This document shows positions 36,675 through 46,156 of a stretch of 64,000 nucleotides of DNA, piece by piece. Every line of letters begins with the position of its first letter. Position 1 is the first letter of the stretch. A program made the translations under genes and the position numbers. Location: contig JAWKLZ010000002.1 of assembly GCA_041392475.1 (NCBI GenBank), positions 930,001 through 994,000 on the forward strand. The letters run 5' to 3'. The notes under the pieces are model-generated. The model was not told where the DNA came from, did no database searches, and saw only the letters and a list, made by a program, of their open reading frames with translations. This DNA comes from Chitinophagales bacterium. GTDB taxonomy: Bacteria > Bacteroidota > Bacteroidia > Chitinophagales > UBA2359.

Positions 36675-38512
36675 TTTGCAGCTATTTTTGGAGGATTCAA
36701 CAAATCGGCTTCCAACATTTTAGTTTCCAACCATTTGCGTTTTTCACCAATTTCTCTATTGAGATATTTTTCAATTAGCAAACTCGCAATCGGTGCGCCA
36801 TAGCGTGCGCCAAAGCCCGCATTTTCGACCACAACTGCAATGGCAATTTTGGGATTGTCTTTTGGCGCAAAAGCGATAAACAGGGAGTGATCTGCGCCAT
36901 GTGGATTTTCAGCTGTTCCTGTTTTCCCACAAATGTCTAAACCTTCCACATTGGCAATCGTTGCCGTACCTGCCAAAACCACTTTGTGCATTCCATCTAC
37001 AACGGTTTCAAAATGGCGTTCAGCAATGGCAATATTTTGTCTTTTTAAATAAATACTACTCGTATCAGATTGAGGCGGACGTACTACGTGTGGATAATAA
37101 TAGTATCCATGATTGGCTATTGCAGCCGTAGAGTTGGCCATTTGTAGAGGTGTAACCCCCAATTCTCCTTGTCCAATTCCCAAAGAAATAATCGTACTTG
37201 CTCGCCAACGGTTTTTGCCATACATTCTATTGTAGAGTGATGTGTCGGGTGCAAATCCTTTATGGGCATGGGGCAAATCAAGGGGTAAAGTAGTTCCCAT
37301 ACCAAATTGATGTAAATAATCGTCCCATTTGGTCAAACCAACTGCTACATTTTCAAATTGATCTGCTTCAATGAATAATTTGAAGAGGTGGCAAAAATAA
37401 GCATTGCAGGAGTGCTGAACTGCTGAGGATACGCTGCCACACGAAGCATGGTAGTGACATCCTACGGTCAACCTTCCCAAATGATAACCCCCATTGCAGC
37501 CATAGTAAAAATTGGGGTAAATGACTTCTTCTTGTAGGGCCAACAAACCCATCAGTGGTTTGAAGGTTGAACCTGGCGGATAATGCGCCATCAATGCTCT
37601 GTTAAACAAAGGTTTGAGCGTGTCGGCTTGCAGCATTTTCATTCCAATGCCTCTAGCCCTTCCTACGAGCATGTTTGGATTGTAGGTAGGACTGCTTACC
37701 ATCGTCAAAATTTCACCCGTTGCAGGTTCAATCGCTACTACGCTTCCTTTTTTGTTGGCCATCAATTGTTCGGCGTAATTCTGCAATTCGATGTCCAGCG
37801 AAAGTGTCACTCTTTCGCCTGCTTCTGCATCTGCAATGTCGCCACCATCGTAGGTGTCAATTTCTCGATTCAGCACATCTACCACCATGTATTTTTTGCC
37901 TCGTTTGCCACGAAGCCATTTTTCATAGGTAAACTCAATGCCGCTGATGCCTGTATAGTCACCCAGTTTGTAGTATTCAGAGGTATCAATTTGGCGCTGA
38001 TTGACTTCTCCGATATAGCCCAAAATGTGTGCGGCGCTTTGATGAGGATAATGCCGAACGGTACGCACTTGTGGATAAAATCCTGGAAATTGATACAGAT
38101 ATTCTTGCAGTTTGGCATACACATCGTAGGGAATCTGCTTGAACAATACTTGGGGTTTGTAGTGCGAATAACCTTTTGATTTTTTGAGTGCTTGCACACT
38201 TTTATCAAATTCTACTTGGGTAATATCCAGTAAATGACACAGTTTTAGGGTATCTAAATTATTGTTTCTTGCTTCTTTGGGGATGACCACCAAATCATAA
38301 ACTGCTTCGTTGTTGACAACCAATTGTCCGAAACGGTCGAAAATGAGGCCACGAGCAGGATAAATGGTTACTTCTCTGACCGAATTTTGCATGGCTTTGG
38401 CTTCGTATGTATTGTCCAATACCTGAATGAAGAATAGCCTTGCCAACAAAATAATGGCGGTTATGATGAAAATTAGCTGGATGATATGTTTGCGTATGCT
38501 GACGGCTTCCAT
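36671..38512 (-). CDS. mrdA: Penicillin-binding protein 2 (transpeptidase)
   Basis: Class B PBP that cross-links peptidoglycan with RodA in the elongasome, 613 aa. N-terminal membrane helix (LIFIITAIILLARLFFIQVLD), dimerisation/pedestal domain, then the transpeptidase domain with SxxK in YPPGSTFKPLMGLLALQ, SxN in VQHSCNAYFCHLF and KTG in DICGKTGTAENPHG. All three catalytic boxes are intact. It overlaps rodA by 4 bp and follows mreD by 52 bp. Confidence 0.96.
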   Translation of the reverse strand: MEAVSIRKHIIQLIFIITAIILLARLFFIQVLDNTYEAKAMQNSVREVTIYPARGLIFDRFGQLVVNNEAVYDLVVIPKEARNNNLDTLKLCHLLDITQVEFDKSVQALKKSKGYSHYKPQVLFKQIPYDVYAKLQEYLYQFPGFYPQVRTVRHYPHQSAAHILGYIGEVNQRQIDTSEYYKLGDYTGISGIEFTYEKWLRGKRGKKYMVVDVLNREIDTYDGGDIADAEAGERVTLSLDIELQNYAEQLMANKKGSVVAIEPATGEILTMVSSPTYNPNMLVGRARGIGMKMLQADTLKPLFNRALMAHYPPGSTFKPLMGLLALQEEVIYPNFYYGCNGGYHLGRLTVGCHYHASCGSVSSAVQHSCNAYFCHLFKLFIEADQFENVAVGLTKWDDYLHQFGMGTTLPLDLPHAHKGFAPDTSLYNRMYGKNRWRASTIISLGIGQGELGVTPLQMANSTAAIANHGYYYYPHVVRPPQSDTSSIYLKRQNIAIAERHFETVVDGMHKVVLAGTATIANVEGLDICGKTGTAENPHGADHSLFIAFAPKDNPKIAIAVVVENAGFGARYGAPIASLLIEKYLNREIGEKRKWLETKMLEADLLNPPKIAAK

Positions 38513-38564
38513 TTTTTTATGCTTGAATTACTCTTACTTTGACTGTAGAATGGTTTGTGGTGAT

Positions 38565-39074
38565 TTAACGCTTGGGATAGAATAAATATTGGTACAAAAT
38601 AATGATTATTAGCGACATTATTGTACTGGCTATGACCTTCGTTAAGGTATAAAAAAAGAAGGCGAAGCTATAAGATTCGAGGAAGAAAAAGAATAAGTGG
38701 TGAATGGTGATACATACACCTGCATAAAAAACAAACCAATTGAAGCCTAAACTGGCAATGCTGGGTTGGTGAAAACTTTCGTAGCCACTGATGGGTTTGT
38801 CGAGTAGCAATACTGTAGGTCTTAAATAGGCTATCAATACACTTGCAGCGGCATGGAGTCCGGGGGTATTGGTGAAGAAGTCAACCGAAATCCCCATGGC
38901 AAAACCTAGAAACAGGAGCAACCATTTTGGCGTTTCAAAGGGTAACAATAAGATGAACAATGGATAGATGTATGGATTGATGATTCCATGCAGCTCCACT
39001 TGGTTCAGTATCAATGTTTGAAACAACAACAAACCAACGAATCGAATAATATTTGCTGTTATTGTTCTACTCAT
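38565..39074 (-). CDS. mreD: Rod shape-determining protein MreD
   Basis: Small integral membrane component of the elongasome, 169 aa with about five helices. Family features include a start like NIIRFVGLLLFQTLILNQVELHGIINPYIYPLFILLLPF and GFAMGISVDFFTNTPGLHAAASVLIAYLRP. Its start overlaps the end of mreC by 8 bp. Confidence 0.9.
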   Translation of the reverse strand: MSRTITANIIRFVGLLLFQTLILNQVELHGIINPYIYPLFILLLPFETPKWLLLFLGFAMGISVDFFTNTPGLHAAASVLIAYLRPTVLLLDKPISGYESFHQPSIASLGFNWFVFYAGVCITIHHLFFFFLESYSFAFFFYTLTKVIASTIMSLIIIILYQYLFYPKR

Positions 39075-40011
39075 TCTGCGTTTCTTCTTCTAGTGCTTTT
39101 TTTTCTGCTTTCCTAATATAATCTACCACATACACATATTGGATGCTATTGAAGTTGGTCGACAATGCCACATCTATTTTATAAAAGTTACTTCCTTGAT
39201 CCGAACGTGGCTCATCTACTACAATTCCAATCAACACATTTTGTGGAAAAAAACTGGAGTAACCACTCGTAAGAATCGTATCTCCTTTTTGTACATGAAC
39301 GTGTTTAGGAACATCATTGAGTACAGCCCTATCTGGGCGAGTTCCTTCCCATCGCAAAGATCCTACAAAATTATTACGTTTGATTTTGGCACTTACCCGC
39401 ATACTTCGGTGCAGCACAGAAATGATGGTAGCAAAGTTTTCGGAAACATCTTTCACTACACCGACTACACCATTCAGCCCGATTACCCCCATTTCCATTG
39501 CCACACCGTCTTTGCTTCCTTTGTTGATGGTCAAAAAGTTGTTGGCTCTATTGGTAGAATTGTTGATAACCTTTGCTCCAATAAAATGAAAAATGGAATC
39601 TGCAATAATTTGCTGTTCTCCATTTCCTTGATTGTTGTTGGCTGTTGCACCTACGGCAGAAGGATCGCTAATGGAAGTACTTGTCAAAGTATCTACCAAA
39701 GTAGTATCTGTACCAAAAGTAAAATTATCGTCTTGCAACTCTTCGTCTAAAGCACTTTTTGCAGCTTCCGCCTCAGCCATTAAACGGGCATTTTCCGCCA
39801 TCAAGCTGTCATTGACCTGCTTCAAATCCATATATTCGCTCCACTCATTCACCTCATTGTATAGAAAGGCTACAGTAGATTGTGACGAATTTATAAAACT
39901 TGCTCTTTGGAAATGATTGTGTTGGACAATAAGTGCGAAGCTCACTATTTCTAAACCTAAAAACAGTAAGAAAGCATGGTATTTAAAAATGAAAGATATG
40001 AGGTTTCGCAT
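39067..40011 (-). CDS. mreC: Rod shape-determining protein MreC
   Basis: Membrane-anchored periplasmic scaffold of the elongasome, 314 aa. N-terminal helix (YHAFLLFLGLEIVSFALIVQ), a coiled-coil stretch (YMDLKQVNDSLMAENARLMAEAEAAKSALDEEL), a low-complexity linker, then the beta domain with ITINKGSKDGV-like NFLTINKGSKDGVAMEMGVIGLNGVVG, GDTILTSGYSSFFPQNVLIGIV and a basic/acidic tail. It follows mreB by about 100 bp. Confidence 0.94.
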   Translation of the reverse strand: MRNLISFIFKYHAFLLFLGLEIVSFALIVQHNHFQRASFINSSQSTVAFLYNEVNEWSEYMDLKQVNDSLMAENARLMAEAEAAKSALDEELQDDNFTFGTDTTLVDTLTSTSISDPSAVGATANNNQGNGEQQIIADSIFHFIGAKVINNSTNRANNFLTINKGSKDGVAMEMGVIGLNGVVGVVKDVSENFATIISVLHRSMRVSAKIKRNNFVGSLRWEGTRPDRAVLNDVPKHVHVQKGDTILTSGYSSFFPQNVLIGIVVDEPRSDQGSNFYKIDVALSTNFNSIQYVYVVDYIRKAEKKALEEETQNE

Positions 40012-40114
40012 CTACCGTAAGTAAAATTTCAAATCGAATCAACAAATTCAATAACTGCCTACACATTGCAGCTCTACAAGTTGAATTTGAACTTGATTTT
40101 TGAATTTGAATTTT

Positions 40115-41146
40115 TTATTTGTTCATCAAAAAAGGATATTTCGCCACATTCTTCAATGCCGCACCCGTACCCCTTACCACCGCACGCAATGGATCTTCGG
40201 CTACTTGCACAGTAAGCTTGGTTTTTGCCGCAATCCGAATATCCAAACCACGCAACAATGCCCCACCTCCTGTGAGATAAATACCTGTTCGGTAAATATC
40301 CGCCGCCAATTCAGGAGGAGTAATTTCCAGTGCTTTCAATACAGCTTCCTCAATCTTAGAAATTGACTTGTCTAAGCAGTGAGCAATTTCGGAGTAGTTA
40401 ACCGTCACCTGTTTGGGAATTCCCGTCATCAAGTCACGCCCATTAACCGCATAATCTTCTGGCGGATTTTCCAATTCGGTTAATGCGGAACCCACATTTA
40501 TTTTGATATTTTCGGCAGTTCGTTCACCAATCAAAAGGTTGTGTTCACGACGAAGATAGTCCATAATGTCTGCCGTAAACTCATCACCTGCGACCCGTAT
40601 AGATTGATCGCAAACAATACCCATCAGAGCAATTACTGCAATTTCAGTTGTGCCACCACCTATGTCAATAATCATATTGCCAACAGGTTCGCTCACGTCA
40701 ATACCAATTCCCAATGCAGCAGCCATCGGTTCATGCACCAAATAACGCTCTTTTGCACCTGCTGCTTCGGCAGAATTGAATACTGCTTTCTTTTCGACTT
40801 GGGTGATACCCGATGGAATACAAATTACCATTTTGTATTGAGGAGTGTACCAACGTTTTTTATCGTAGAGCATTTTTATCATCTCACGAATCATTGCTTC
40901 TGCCGCTTCAAAGTCAGCAATTACCCCATCTTTTAAAGGTCGAATTGTTTTGATGTTTTCGTGGGTTTTTTCGTGCATCTGCATCGCACGATGTCCCACA
41001 GCAATGACCTTTCCCGTAGTACGGTCTATCGCCACAATCGAAGGTTCATCCACAACTACCTTATCCTTATAAATAATTAAGGTATTGGCAGTTCCTAAAT
41101 CTATAGCTATCTCGTGTGTTAAATCGAGGAAATCAAACAGGCCCAT
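40115..41146 (-). CDS. mreB: Actin-like rod shape protein MreB
   Basis: Bacterial actin homologue that organises lateral wall growth, 343 aa. It shows phosphate-binding loop 1 IDLGTANTLIIYKDK, loop 2 GNMIIDIGGGTTEIAVIAL, and the adenosine loop IYLTGGGALLRGLD. The N-terminal amphipathic start MGLFDFLDLTHEIAID is typical. First gene of the operon mreB-mreC-mreD-mrdA-rodA; the 280 bp upstream region is AT-rich and should carry the promoter, but no perfect -7 box was found. Confidence 0.97.
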   Translation of the reverse strand: MGLFDFLDLTHEIAIDLGTANTLIIYKDKVVVDEPSIVAIDRTTGKVIAVGHRAMQMHEKTHENIKTIRPLKDGVIADFEAAEAMIREMIKMLYDKKRWYTPQYKMVICIPSGITQVEKKAVFNSAEAAGAKERYLVHEPMAAALGIGIDVSEPVGNMIIDIGGGTTEIAVIALMGIVCDQSIRVAGDEFTADIMDYLRREHNLLIGERTAENIKINVGSALTELENPPEDYAVNGRDLMTGIPKQVTVNYSEIAHCLDKSISKIEEAVLKALEITPPELAADIYRTGIYLTGGGALLRGLDIRIAAKTKLTVQVAEDPLRAVVRGTGAALKNVAKYPFLMNK

Positions 41147-41427
41147 GTTTTACAGAAAATTGAAGGATTGGTTTAGAATAATTTATCTTAGTAGAAAAGT
41201 TAGATGAGCGTAGTAAACATAAACTTACTAGTCAAACATTGAAAGCTTACATTCAATTGACATCTAAAGATAGAATTATTCAGGGAATAACTTACACTAA
41301 AATAATCAATAAAAAATTAAAATCCATTTGGAAAATATTTTTTTATTGATTATCATCGTATTACAAAAGAAAAATCAACAATGGTATAAGGTGAGGAGGG
41401 AGAATTATTCTCTTTTTTAATCAAAAT

Positions 41428-41595
41428 TCAGCGTGACAATTCTTCAATTTTTACGGCAATTTTTTCTGCTTCTTCATACACCAATGCTGCCTTAACAACA
41501 TCGCCACTTCGTTGAATATCCCGTGCTTTTTCCATCAATTGCAGGTATTCCTTTTGCAGTTTTTTAACAGGGTCTTTTTTAAAAAATCCAAACAT
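41428..41595 (-). CDS. Small protein, DUF6435-like, 55 aa
   Basis: A short gene, read from ATG 41593-41595 to TGA 41428-41430. The product begins MFGFFKKDPVKKLQKEYL, followed by a helical acidic/basic stretch (MEKARDIQRSGDVVKAALVYEEAEKI) and ends EELSR. The MFGFFKKDPxKKLxKxY start is characteristic of the DUF6435 family found in Bacteroidota and gammaproteobacteria; function unknown. Cytosolic helical hairpin predicted from the sequence. Confidence 0.75.
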   Translation of the reverse strand: MFGFFKKDPVKKLQKEYLQLMEKARDIQRSGDVVKAALVYEEAEKIAVKIEELSR

Positions 41596-41688
41596 AAGAT
41601 TCGTTCATTTTGTAACTCTAAGTGAAGGTTATAGTACTCGCAATAACAAAATGCCCCTACCTGTGTTCAGTTTTTTCTTCAATTAATG

Positions 41689-41877
41689 TCAATATATTTC
41701 CTCCAAGGGATCAGTACAATTTTCTATCACTTCAAATACAACCGCTTCTTCTTCCAAAGGTGACACCTCATCCTCCAAATAATTGAATTTTGGACAGTCA
41801 CATTTTTTGAATATAGAACAACTACTCATTCCAATTGTAAACAACCCTATTGTCATTATCAGAACTATACGTTTCAT
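41689..41877 (-). CDS. Small Cys-rich lipoprotein, 62 aa
   Basis: MKRIVLIMTIGLFTIGMSSC is a textbook lipoprotein signal (lipobox MSSC). The mature part is 43 residues, with KKCDCPKF next to the lipidated Cys and then a very acidic tail (EDEVSPLEEEAVVFEVIENC). It overlaps the 3' end of the neighbouring small lipoprotein gene by 56 bp in another frame. Function unknown. Confidence 0.65.
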   Translation of the reverse strand: MKRIVLIMTIGLFTIGMSSCSIFKKCDCPKFNYLEDEVSPLEEEAVVFEVIENCTDPLEEIY

Positions 41878-42034
41878 ATTTACTTGCTTTTTGATCGTTT
41901 ATGAAAAAATCATTGTTTTGCTGGGTAAACTCAGGACACTCCTCGCAGCGAGATTTTTTACCTCCCGTACAACTCGTCAGACCCAACACTCCTATTAACG
42001 TCAAAAACAAAAAAAATCTTTTACCGTTCATCAT
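41822..42034 (-). CDS. Small Cys-rich lipoprotein, 70 aa
   Basis: MNGKRFFLFLTLIGVLGLTSC is a lipoprotein signal (lipobox LTSC). After it comes GGKKSRCEECPEFTQQN, similar in layout to SIFKKCDCPKF of the next gene, which suggests the two are diverged relatives. The tail is polar and Asn/Asp-rich. A perfect TAnnTTTG box lies 39 bp upstream. Both small genes have independent signal peptides, so the 56 bp overlap between them appears real. Confidence 0.65.
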   Translation of the reverse strand: MMNGKRFFLFLTLIGVLGLTSCTGGKKSRCEECPEFTQQNNDFFINDQKASKYETYSSDNDNRVVYNWNE

Positions 42035-42072
42035 GCTTTTGGTATTCGATTGAAAAATAAAATTATTTCCTG

Positions 42073-42080
42073 CAAAAGTA
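42073..42080 (-). promoter_or_regulatory. Candidate -7 box of the small lipoprotein pair
   Basis: Minus-strand TACTTTTG matches TAnnTTTG, 39 bp before the start of the 70 aa lipoprotein. Confidence 0.45.
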
Positions 42081-42224
42081 CAAGTTTATAATAGGACATT
42101 CACTTTTGCTGTTTTACTATACGATTTATCTTAGGTTTTAGTACCGTACTCACCCAAAAAACACATTCAGCCTAAAAAAATTCCCTTTCGCTCTTTTTGT
42201 TTTTCCCACACCCACTTACCACTG

Positions 42225-42471
42225 TATATTTGTAGCAGAAGAAAACACCTAATATAACTCTATAACCAACTAATTCTTGAAAAAACAGAAAATGCCCAAA
42301 ACCCCCTATTTTTAACCTAAATAACCCTAAGTCAAAACTATTTAGAAGATATAAGAAAAGCCATCTAAACCCTTAATTTGTGTAGTTTCCCTAAACCTAC
42401 ATGTTTATTAAAGCAGTTCAGTTTCAGTTCAGAATAAAAATGCCTCGCAAATCTTTGTGGGGCTTTTTTAT
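42225..42471 (+). ncRNA. Candidate small RNA or untranslated leader: promoter box plus terminator without ORF
   Basis: TATATTTG at 42225-42232 matches the Bacteroidota -7 box on the plus strand. About 230 bp downstream, an intrinsic terminator stands at 42436-42471. No ORF of any quality lies between, and the downstream protease starts at 42599, after the terminator. Either a small RNA or an attenuated leader would explain this. Motif-based only. Confidence 0.3.
42436..42471 (+). terminator. Intrinsic terminator-like hairpin
   Basis: GCCTCGCAAA (42442-42451) pairs with TTTGTGGGGC (42454-42463) with two G-T pairs, followed by six T and preceded by five A. It lies upstream of a plus-strand gene and between divergent transcription units, so it does not terminate any annotated gene. 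Confidence 0.65.
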
Positions 42472-42598
42472 GCCCTTCAATAACCATATTCTCCATCTGT
42501 ATTTATTTTTTAACATTTTTTATTACACATTCATTCTGATAAGTAATAACTTATACAGTACCTTGAAGTCTTTTGTAAAACTTACCAAATCTAACAGA

Positions 42599-44623
42599 AT
42601 GAAGTCTATATTTTTGCTCTGTCTATTCACTGCAATCACCTGTTGTTGTCAATTCACGCTACAACAAGACAAAGAAGCTCCTTTGTTTTTAGCGCAGGTC
42701 GTAAAGGCTGTACAAGAACAACATTTGCAGCCCAAGGTAATAGACGATGTTTTGTCCAAAGAACTATACGATTTCTACTTACAACAAATAGACCCGAACA
42801 AGGAGTTTTTGACCCAAAAAGACATCCGTTCATTGCAGCAATATGAGAATCAAATTGACGAAGAATTGTCACATAGTACCTTCCATTTTTTCAATCAAAC
42901 ATTGAAGCAACTGCAAAAAGGCATTCAAAAGGCGGAAAAATACAGTCAAAACGCATTGGAAAAAGACTTGAATTTTAGCTCCAATGAACAATTCGAATCC
43001 AATCCCGACAAGCTGGATTATGCAGCTAACAATCAAGCATTGAAGGAAAGATGGAGCAAAAAAGTCAAGTATATCGTACTACAAGAATTGTGGTCAATAG
43101 AGAATGCCTCTCATAGAGCCTCTTTTGAAGAACAAAAACAACACGCCATCAGTCACGCTAAACGATTGTTGGCCATCAAGTTCCAAAAGTTGAAAGCTAT
43201 CAGCAAACAAGAACGATTGGAGGAATACACAAACGCCTATTTGAAAATAAACGATGTCCAAACCGAATATTTGTCCAGAGCCCAAAAGGAAAAATGGAAC
43301 GAAGATTTCACCCGAACTCTCGTAGGCATTGGCGCACAGATTGAAATCATCAACGAATATCCGCACATCACCGAACTCATCATTGGTGGGCCTGCTTGGA
43401 AAAGTCGGCAAGTCGAAAAAGGCGATGTGATTTTGAAGATTGGCGAAGATAATCAGCCTGCAATAGACGTTTTGGGTAAGTCCATCGAAGAAGTAATCTC
43501 CTTACTGAGAGGTGAAAAAAGCTCAATGGTTCATTTGACACTTAGAAAAACAAATGTGGTAGTAGAAGAAATCGCACTTGTGCGAGACCAAATAGACTTA
43601 GATCCTACCCTGTGTTTTTTGCTGGAAGACACGCTTCAAAATCGAAAAATTGGCTACATCAGATTGCCCCGATTTTATGGTGGTAATGAGGGATGTGCAG
43701 CACACGTTTTGGCACAATTGGAACTACTGAAAGCAAACGGAGTGAAAGGTCTTGTTTTGGATGTGCGGAACAACAAGGGCGGCAGCGCAAGGGAAGCAAT
43801 CTCAATCATGGGCTATTTTTTGGAGAGCGGCCCCGTCATGCAAGCGAAATATCGGGATGGAACGCACCGAGTTTTTGAAGATACAGATGGTGAGGTACAG
43901 TACAACGGTAAATTACTTGTGCTGACCAACGCCCAAAGTGGATCGGCATCAGAGCTTTTGGCGGGAACGATGCAAGACTATAGTAGGGCGGTCATTGTGG
44001 GAGGTCGAGCCACTTTTGGAAAAGGCACCATTCAGCGTTTTGTGGATGTGGAAACCGTGGACGGAGAAGACACACTACATTTGGGAGAAATCAAAATGAC
44101 CATCGGCAAATTTTACACCGCAAGCGGTCGTTCTCCTCAATACGAAGGCATTCACCCTGACATCGTTTTGCCCGACAACGATGCCTTTGTCGAATCAGGT
44201 GAAAGGGTCTATAAATATGCTTTTCCTCCTGCCAACCTCGAAATAACAAAGGTGCATCAATCCGTCACCTCTTCTCCAAATTTGGAATCCCTCAAATCCT
44301 TACATCTCCAAAGACTTACCCTAAACCAACGCTTTCAATCGGCTACTCAAAAGGCACAACAAATTAAAGACCTACAAGACAATACGCTGGTGGACTTGAA
44401 CTATGAAAACTTCAAACTCCAACAAGAAAAAACAGCAAACTACTCTAAATACAGCAACGAAACATTCGGTCAAATCGAAGGCTTCAAAGTTATCCCCTTA
44501 CTCCCTTCTACGCTTGCCCAGGATTCTGCTTCTATCCTTCGAAATCAACGCTGGATAGAAACGCTGCAACGAGATCCGTATGTGTATGAGTGTTTTTGGA
44601 TGGTGAATGATTTGTTGGGCTAA
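42599..44623 (+). CDS. C-terminal processing peptidase (tail-specific protease, S41)
   Basis: About 674 aa from ATG 42599, which provides a signal (MKSIFLLCLFTAITC, possibly lipoprotein); the longer upstream frame runs through the terminator. N-terminal helical domain as in Prc (ELYDFYLQQIDPNKEFLTQKDI), a PDZ domain (IGGPAWKSRQVEKGDVILKIGE), then the S41 catalytic core: GYIRLPRFY, GLVLDVRNNKGGSAREA, and SGSASELLAGTMQDYSRAVIVGGRATFGKG with the Ser (GSAS) and Lys (FGKG) dyad. A C-terminal DUF3340-like helical tail follows. Periplasmic degradation or maturation of envelope proteins is the expected role. The protein length and layout match Prc rather than the shorter CtpA type. Confidence 0.88.
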   Translation: MKSIFLLCLFTAITCCCQFTLQQDKEAPLFLAQVVKAVQEQHLQPKVIDDVLSKELYDFYLQQIDPNKEFLTQKDIRSLQQYENQIDEELSHSTFHFFNQTLKQLQKGIQKAEKYSQNALEKDLNFSSNEQFESNPDKLDYAANNQALKERWSKKVKYIVLQELWSIENASHRASFEEQKQHAISHAKRLLAIKFQKLKAISKQERLEEYTNAYLKINDVQTEYLSRAQKEKWNEDFTRTLVGIGAQIEIINEYPHITELIIGGPAWKSRQVEKGDVILKIGEDNQPAIDVLGKSIEEVISLLRGEKSSMVHLTLRKTNVVVEEIALVRDQIDLDPTLCFLLEDTLQNRKIGYIRLPRFYGGNEGCAAHVLAQLELLKANGVKGLVLDVRNNKGGSAREAISIMGYFLESGPVMQAKYRDGTHRVFEDTDGEVQYNGKLLVLTNAQSGSASELLAGTMQDYSRAVIVGGRATFGKGTIQRFVDVETVDGEDTLHLGEIKMTIGKFYTASGRSPQYEGIHPDIVLPDNDAFVESGERVYKYAFPPANLEITKVHQSVTSSPNLESLKSLHLQRLTLNQRFQSATQKAQQIKDLQDNTLVDLNYENFKLQQEKTANYSKYSNETFGQIEGFKVIPLLPSTLAQDSASILRNQRWIETLQRDPYVYECFWMVNDLLG

Positions 44624-44715
44624 TTCGCTCTAACTGTTACCAAAATTTCGGTTCCAAGCGAAAACATTGGCGGCGATTGAAGGTGATTATCATTGACAGA
44701 ACATCGGATTAATTG

Positions 44716-45855
44716 TTAGTCCAGAGCACAATCAAACAAGGCACTAATAATCCCATCGGCCAAAAATTTCCCTTGATTCGTCAAAACCAAAAAATCACCT
44801 TTTTGCTGCAATAGGCTCTGCTTCAAAAACGGTTGGATTTCCTTCAATAAATGGCAGTACAGAACCTCCCCAAATTCCCGCCTCACCTTCTCCAAATCAC
44901 AGCCCCAAATCGTCCGCAAAGAAGTCATCAAATATTCGTTGAAGCGTTCCGAAATACTCAAAACCTCCACCTCTTTCGGCACAGTTCCTTCTGCAATCGC
45001 TTTTATATACTGCTGATTGTGCGCCACATTCCATTGACGGGTCAACCGACCATCAAACGAATGAGCCGCAGGGCCTAAGCCTATATAAGGCTTCCCCATC
45101 CAATAACTGCTGTTGTGTTTCGACTCCCAACCCACTTTCCCAAAATTGGAAATTTCGTAGTGTGAAAACCCAGCCTGTGTGAGCGTTTCTACCAATACTT
45201 CAAACTGTTGTGCCGCCTGTTCTTCGTCCACATCCGCCGCCTTGCCCGTTGCCACAAAATGCGCCAAAGCTGTTTTTGGCTCAACCGTCAAGCAATAAGC
45301 CGAAATATGTGGCACACCAAAATCAATCGCTTTTTGAAGATTTTGCTCCCATTTTTCGTGCGAAGTCGTTGGCGCACCATAAATGAGGTCAATCGTCAAA
45401 TTGTCAAAACCCGCATCTTGCGCCAATCGGATGCAAGTTTCTGCCTGCTCCACATTGTGCGCCCGATTCATAAACGCCAAATCTTCCGCATCAAAAGATT
45501 GAATACCAATGCTAAAACGGTTCACAGGCGTTTGTTTCAATGCCTCAATTTTGGCGGGTAAAAGGTCATCGGGATTCGCTTCAAGGGTGATTTCGGCATC
45601 CGCTTCAATGTGGTAAAATCGGTTCAATTGCTCAAAAATCTGTTGAATTTCGTCTGCCGACAAAAGCGAAGGCGTTCCCCCTCCAAAATAAACCGTTTCG
45701 ATTTTTGGGGTCGGCAAATAGTCCTTTCGCAGTTCTATCTCCTGCAACAAGGCAGCAATCAATTCGTTTTTGTACTTTAGGGAAGTCGAAAAATGAAAAT
45801 TGCAGTAATGACAGGCTTGTTTGCAAAACGGAATATGAATATAAATTCCAGACAT
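44716..45855 (-). CDS. hemW: Radical SAM heme chaperone HemW
   Basis: 379 aa radical SAM protein of the coproporphyrinogen-III-oxidase-like family now known as HemW, which binds heme and delivers it to target proteins. The cluster motif CxxxCxxC is at residues 11-18 (CKQACHYC) followed by NFHFS, where true HemN enzymes have the extra catalytic cysteine. Further motifs: VYFGGGTPSLL, ITLEANPDDL, RFSIGIQSFD, and NLTIDLIYGAPT. The C-terminal HemN_C domain is present. A role in respiratory heme supply fits the oxidases in the window. Confidence 0.93.
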   Translation of the reverse strand: MSGIYIHIPFCKQACHYCNFHFSTSLKYKNELIAALLQEIELRKDYLPTPKIETVYFGGGTPSLLSADEIQQIFEQLNRFYHIEADAEITLEANPDDLLPAKIEALKQTPVNRFSIGIQSFDAEDLAFMNRAHNVEQAETCIRLAQDAGFDNLTIDLIYGAPTTSHEKWEQNLQKAIDFGVPHISAYCLTVEPKTALAHFVATGKAADVDEEQAAQQFEVLVETLTQAGFSHYEISNFGKVGWESKHNSSYWMGKPYIGLGPAAHSFDGRLTRQWNVAHNQQYIKAIAEGTVPKEVEVLSISERFNEYLMTSLRTIWGCDLEKVRREFGEVLYCHLLKEIQPFLKQSLLQQKGDFLVLTNQGKFLADGIISALFDCALD

Positions 45856-45983
45856 AAATGGGAGGATTATTTTTTGAGAGGATTTGAAGATAAGCCTTTT
45901 CGATTCCTCAAAAATTTCTTTTCAAATCTCAATAAAATTAACAATTTTGGGGTTTTTATTCTCATAAGCATAAAGGTCATTGC

Positions 45984-46156
45984 TAACTCCATTAGGAGTA
46001 AACTATTTGTAGAAAAAACCCTTAAAGTAAAGTCCACAGCTCCATTAGGAGTTGAACCAACATCAAATTTATCTACAATATTGAGTTTGAGCTCCCATGG
46101 AGTTCTGAAATTTCTTTTCACACGTTGCTACAAATATTCAAGTCCTAATAGAGTCG
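45984..46156. repeat. Imperfect inverted-repeat element of the CTCC-ATTAGGAG type
   Basis: Arms of about 29 bp at 45984-46012 and 46128-46156 (AACTCCATTAGGAG...TATTTGTAG versus CTACAAATATT...CTAATAGAGT) enclose further CTCCATTAGGAG-like units. A related palindromic unit is found at 56749-56819. It runs up to the presumed 5' end of the BamA-like gene. Confidence 0.6.
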
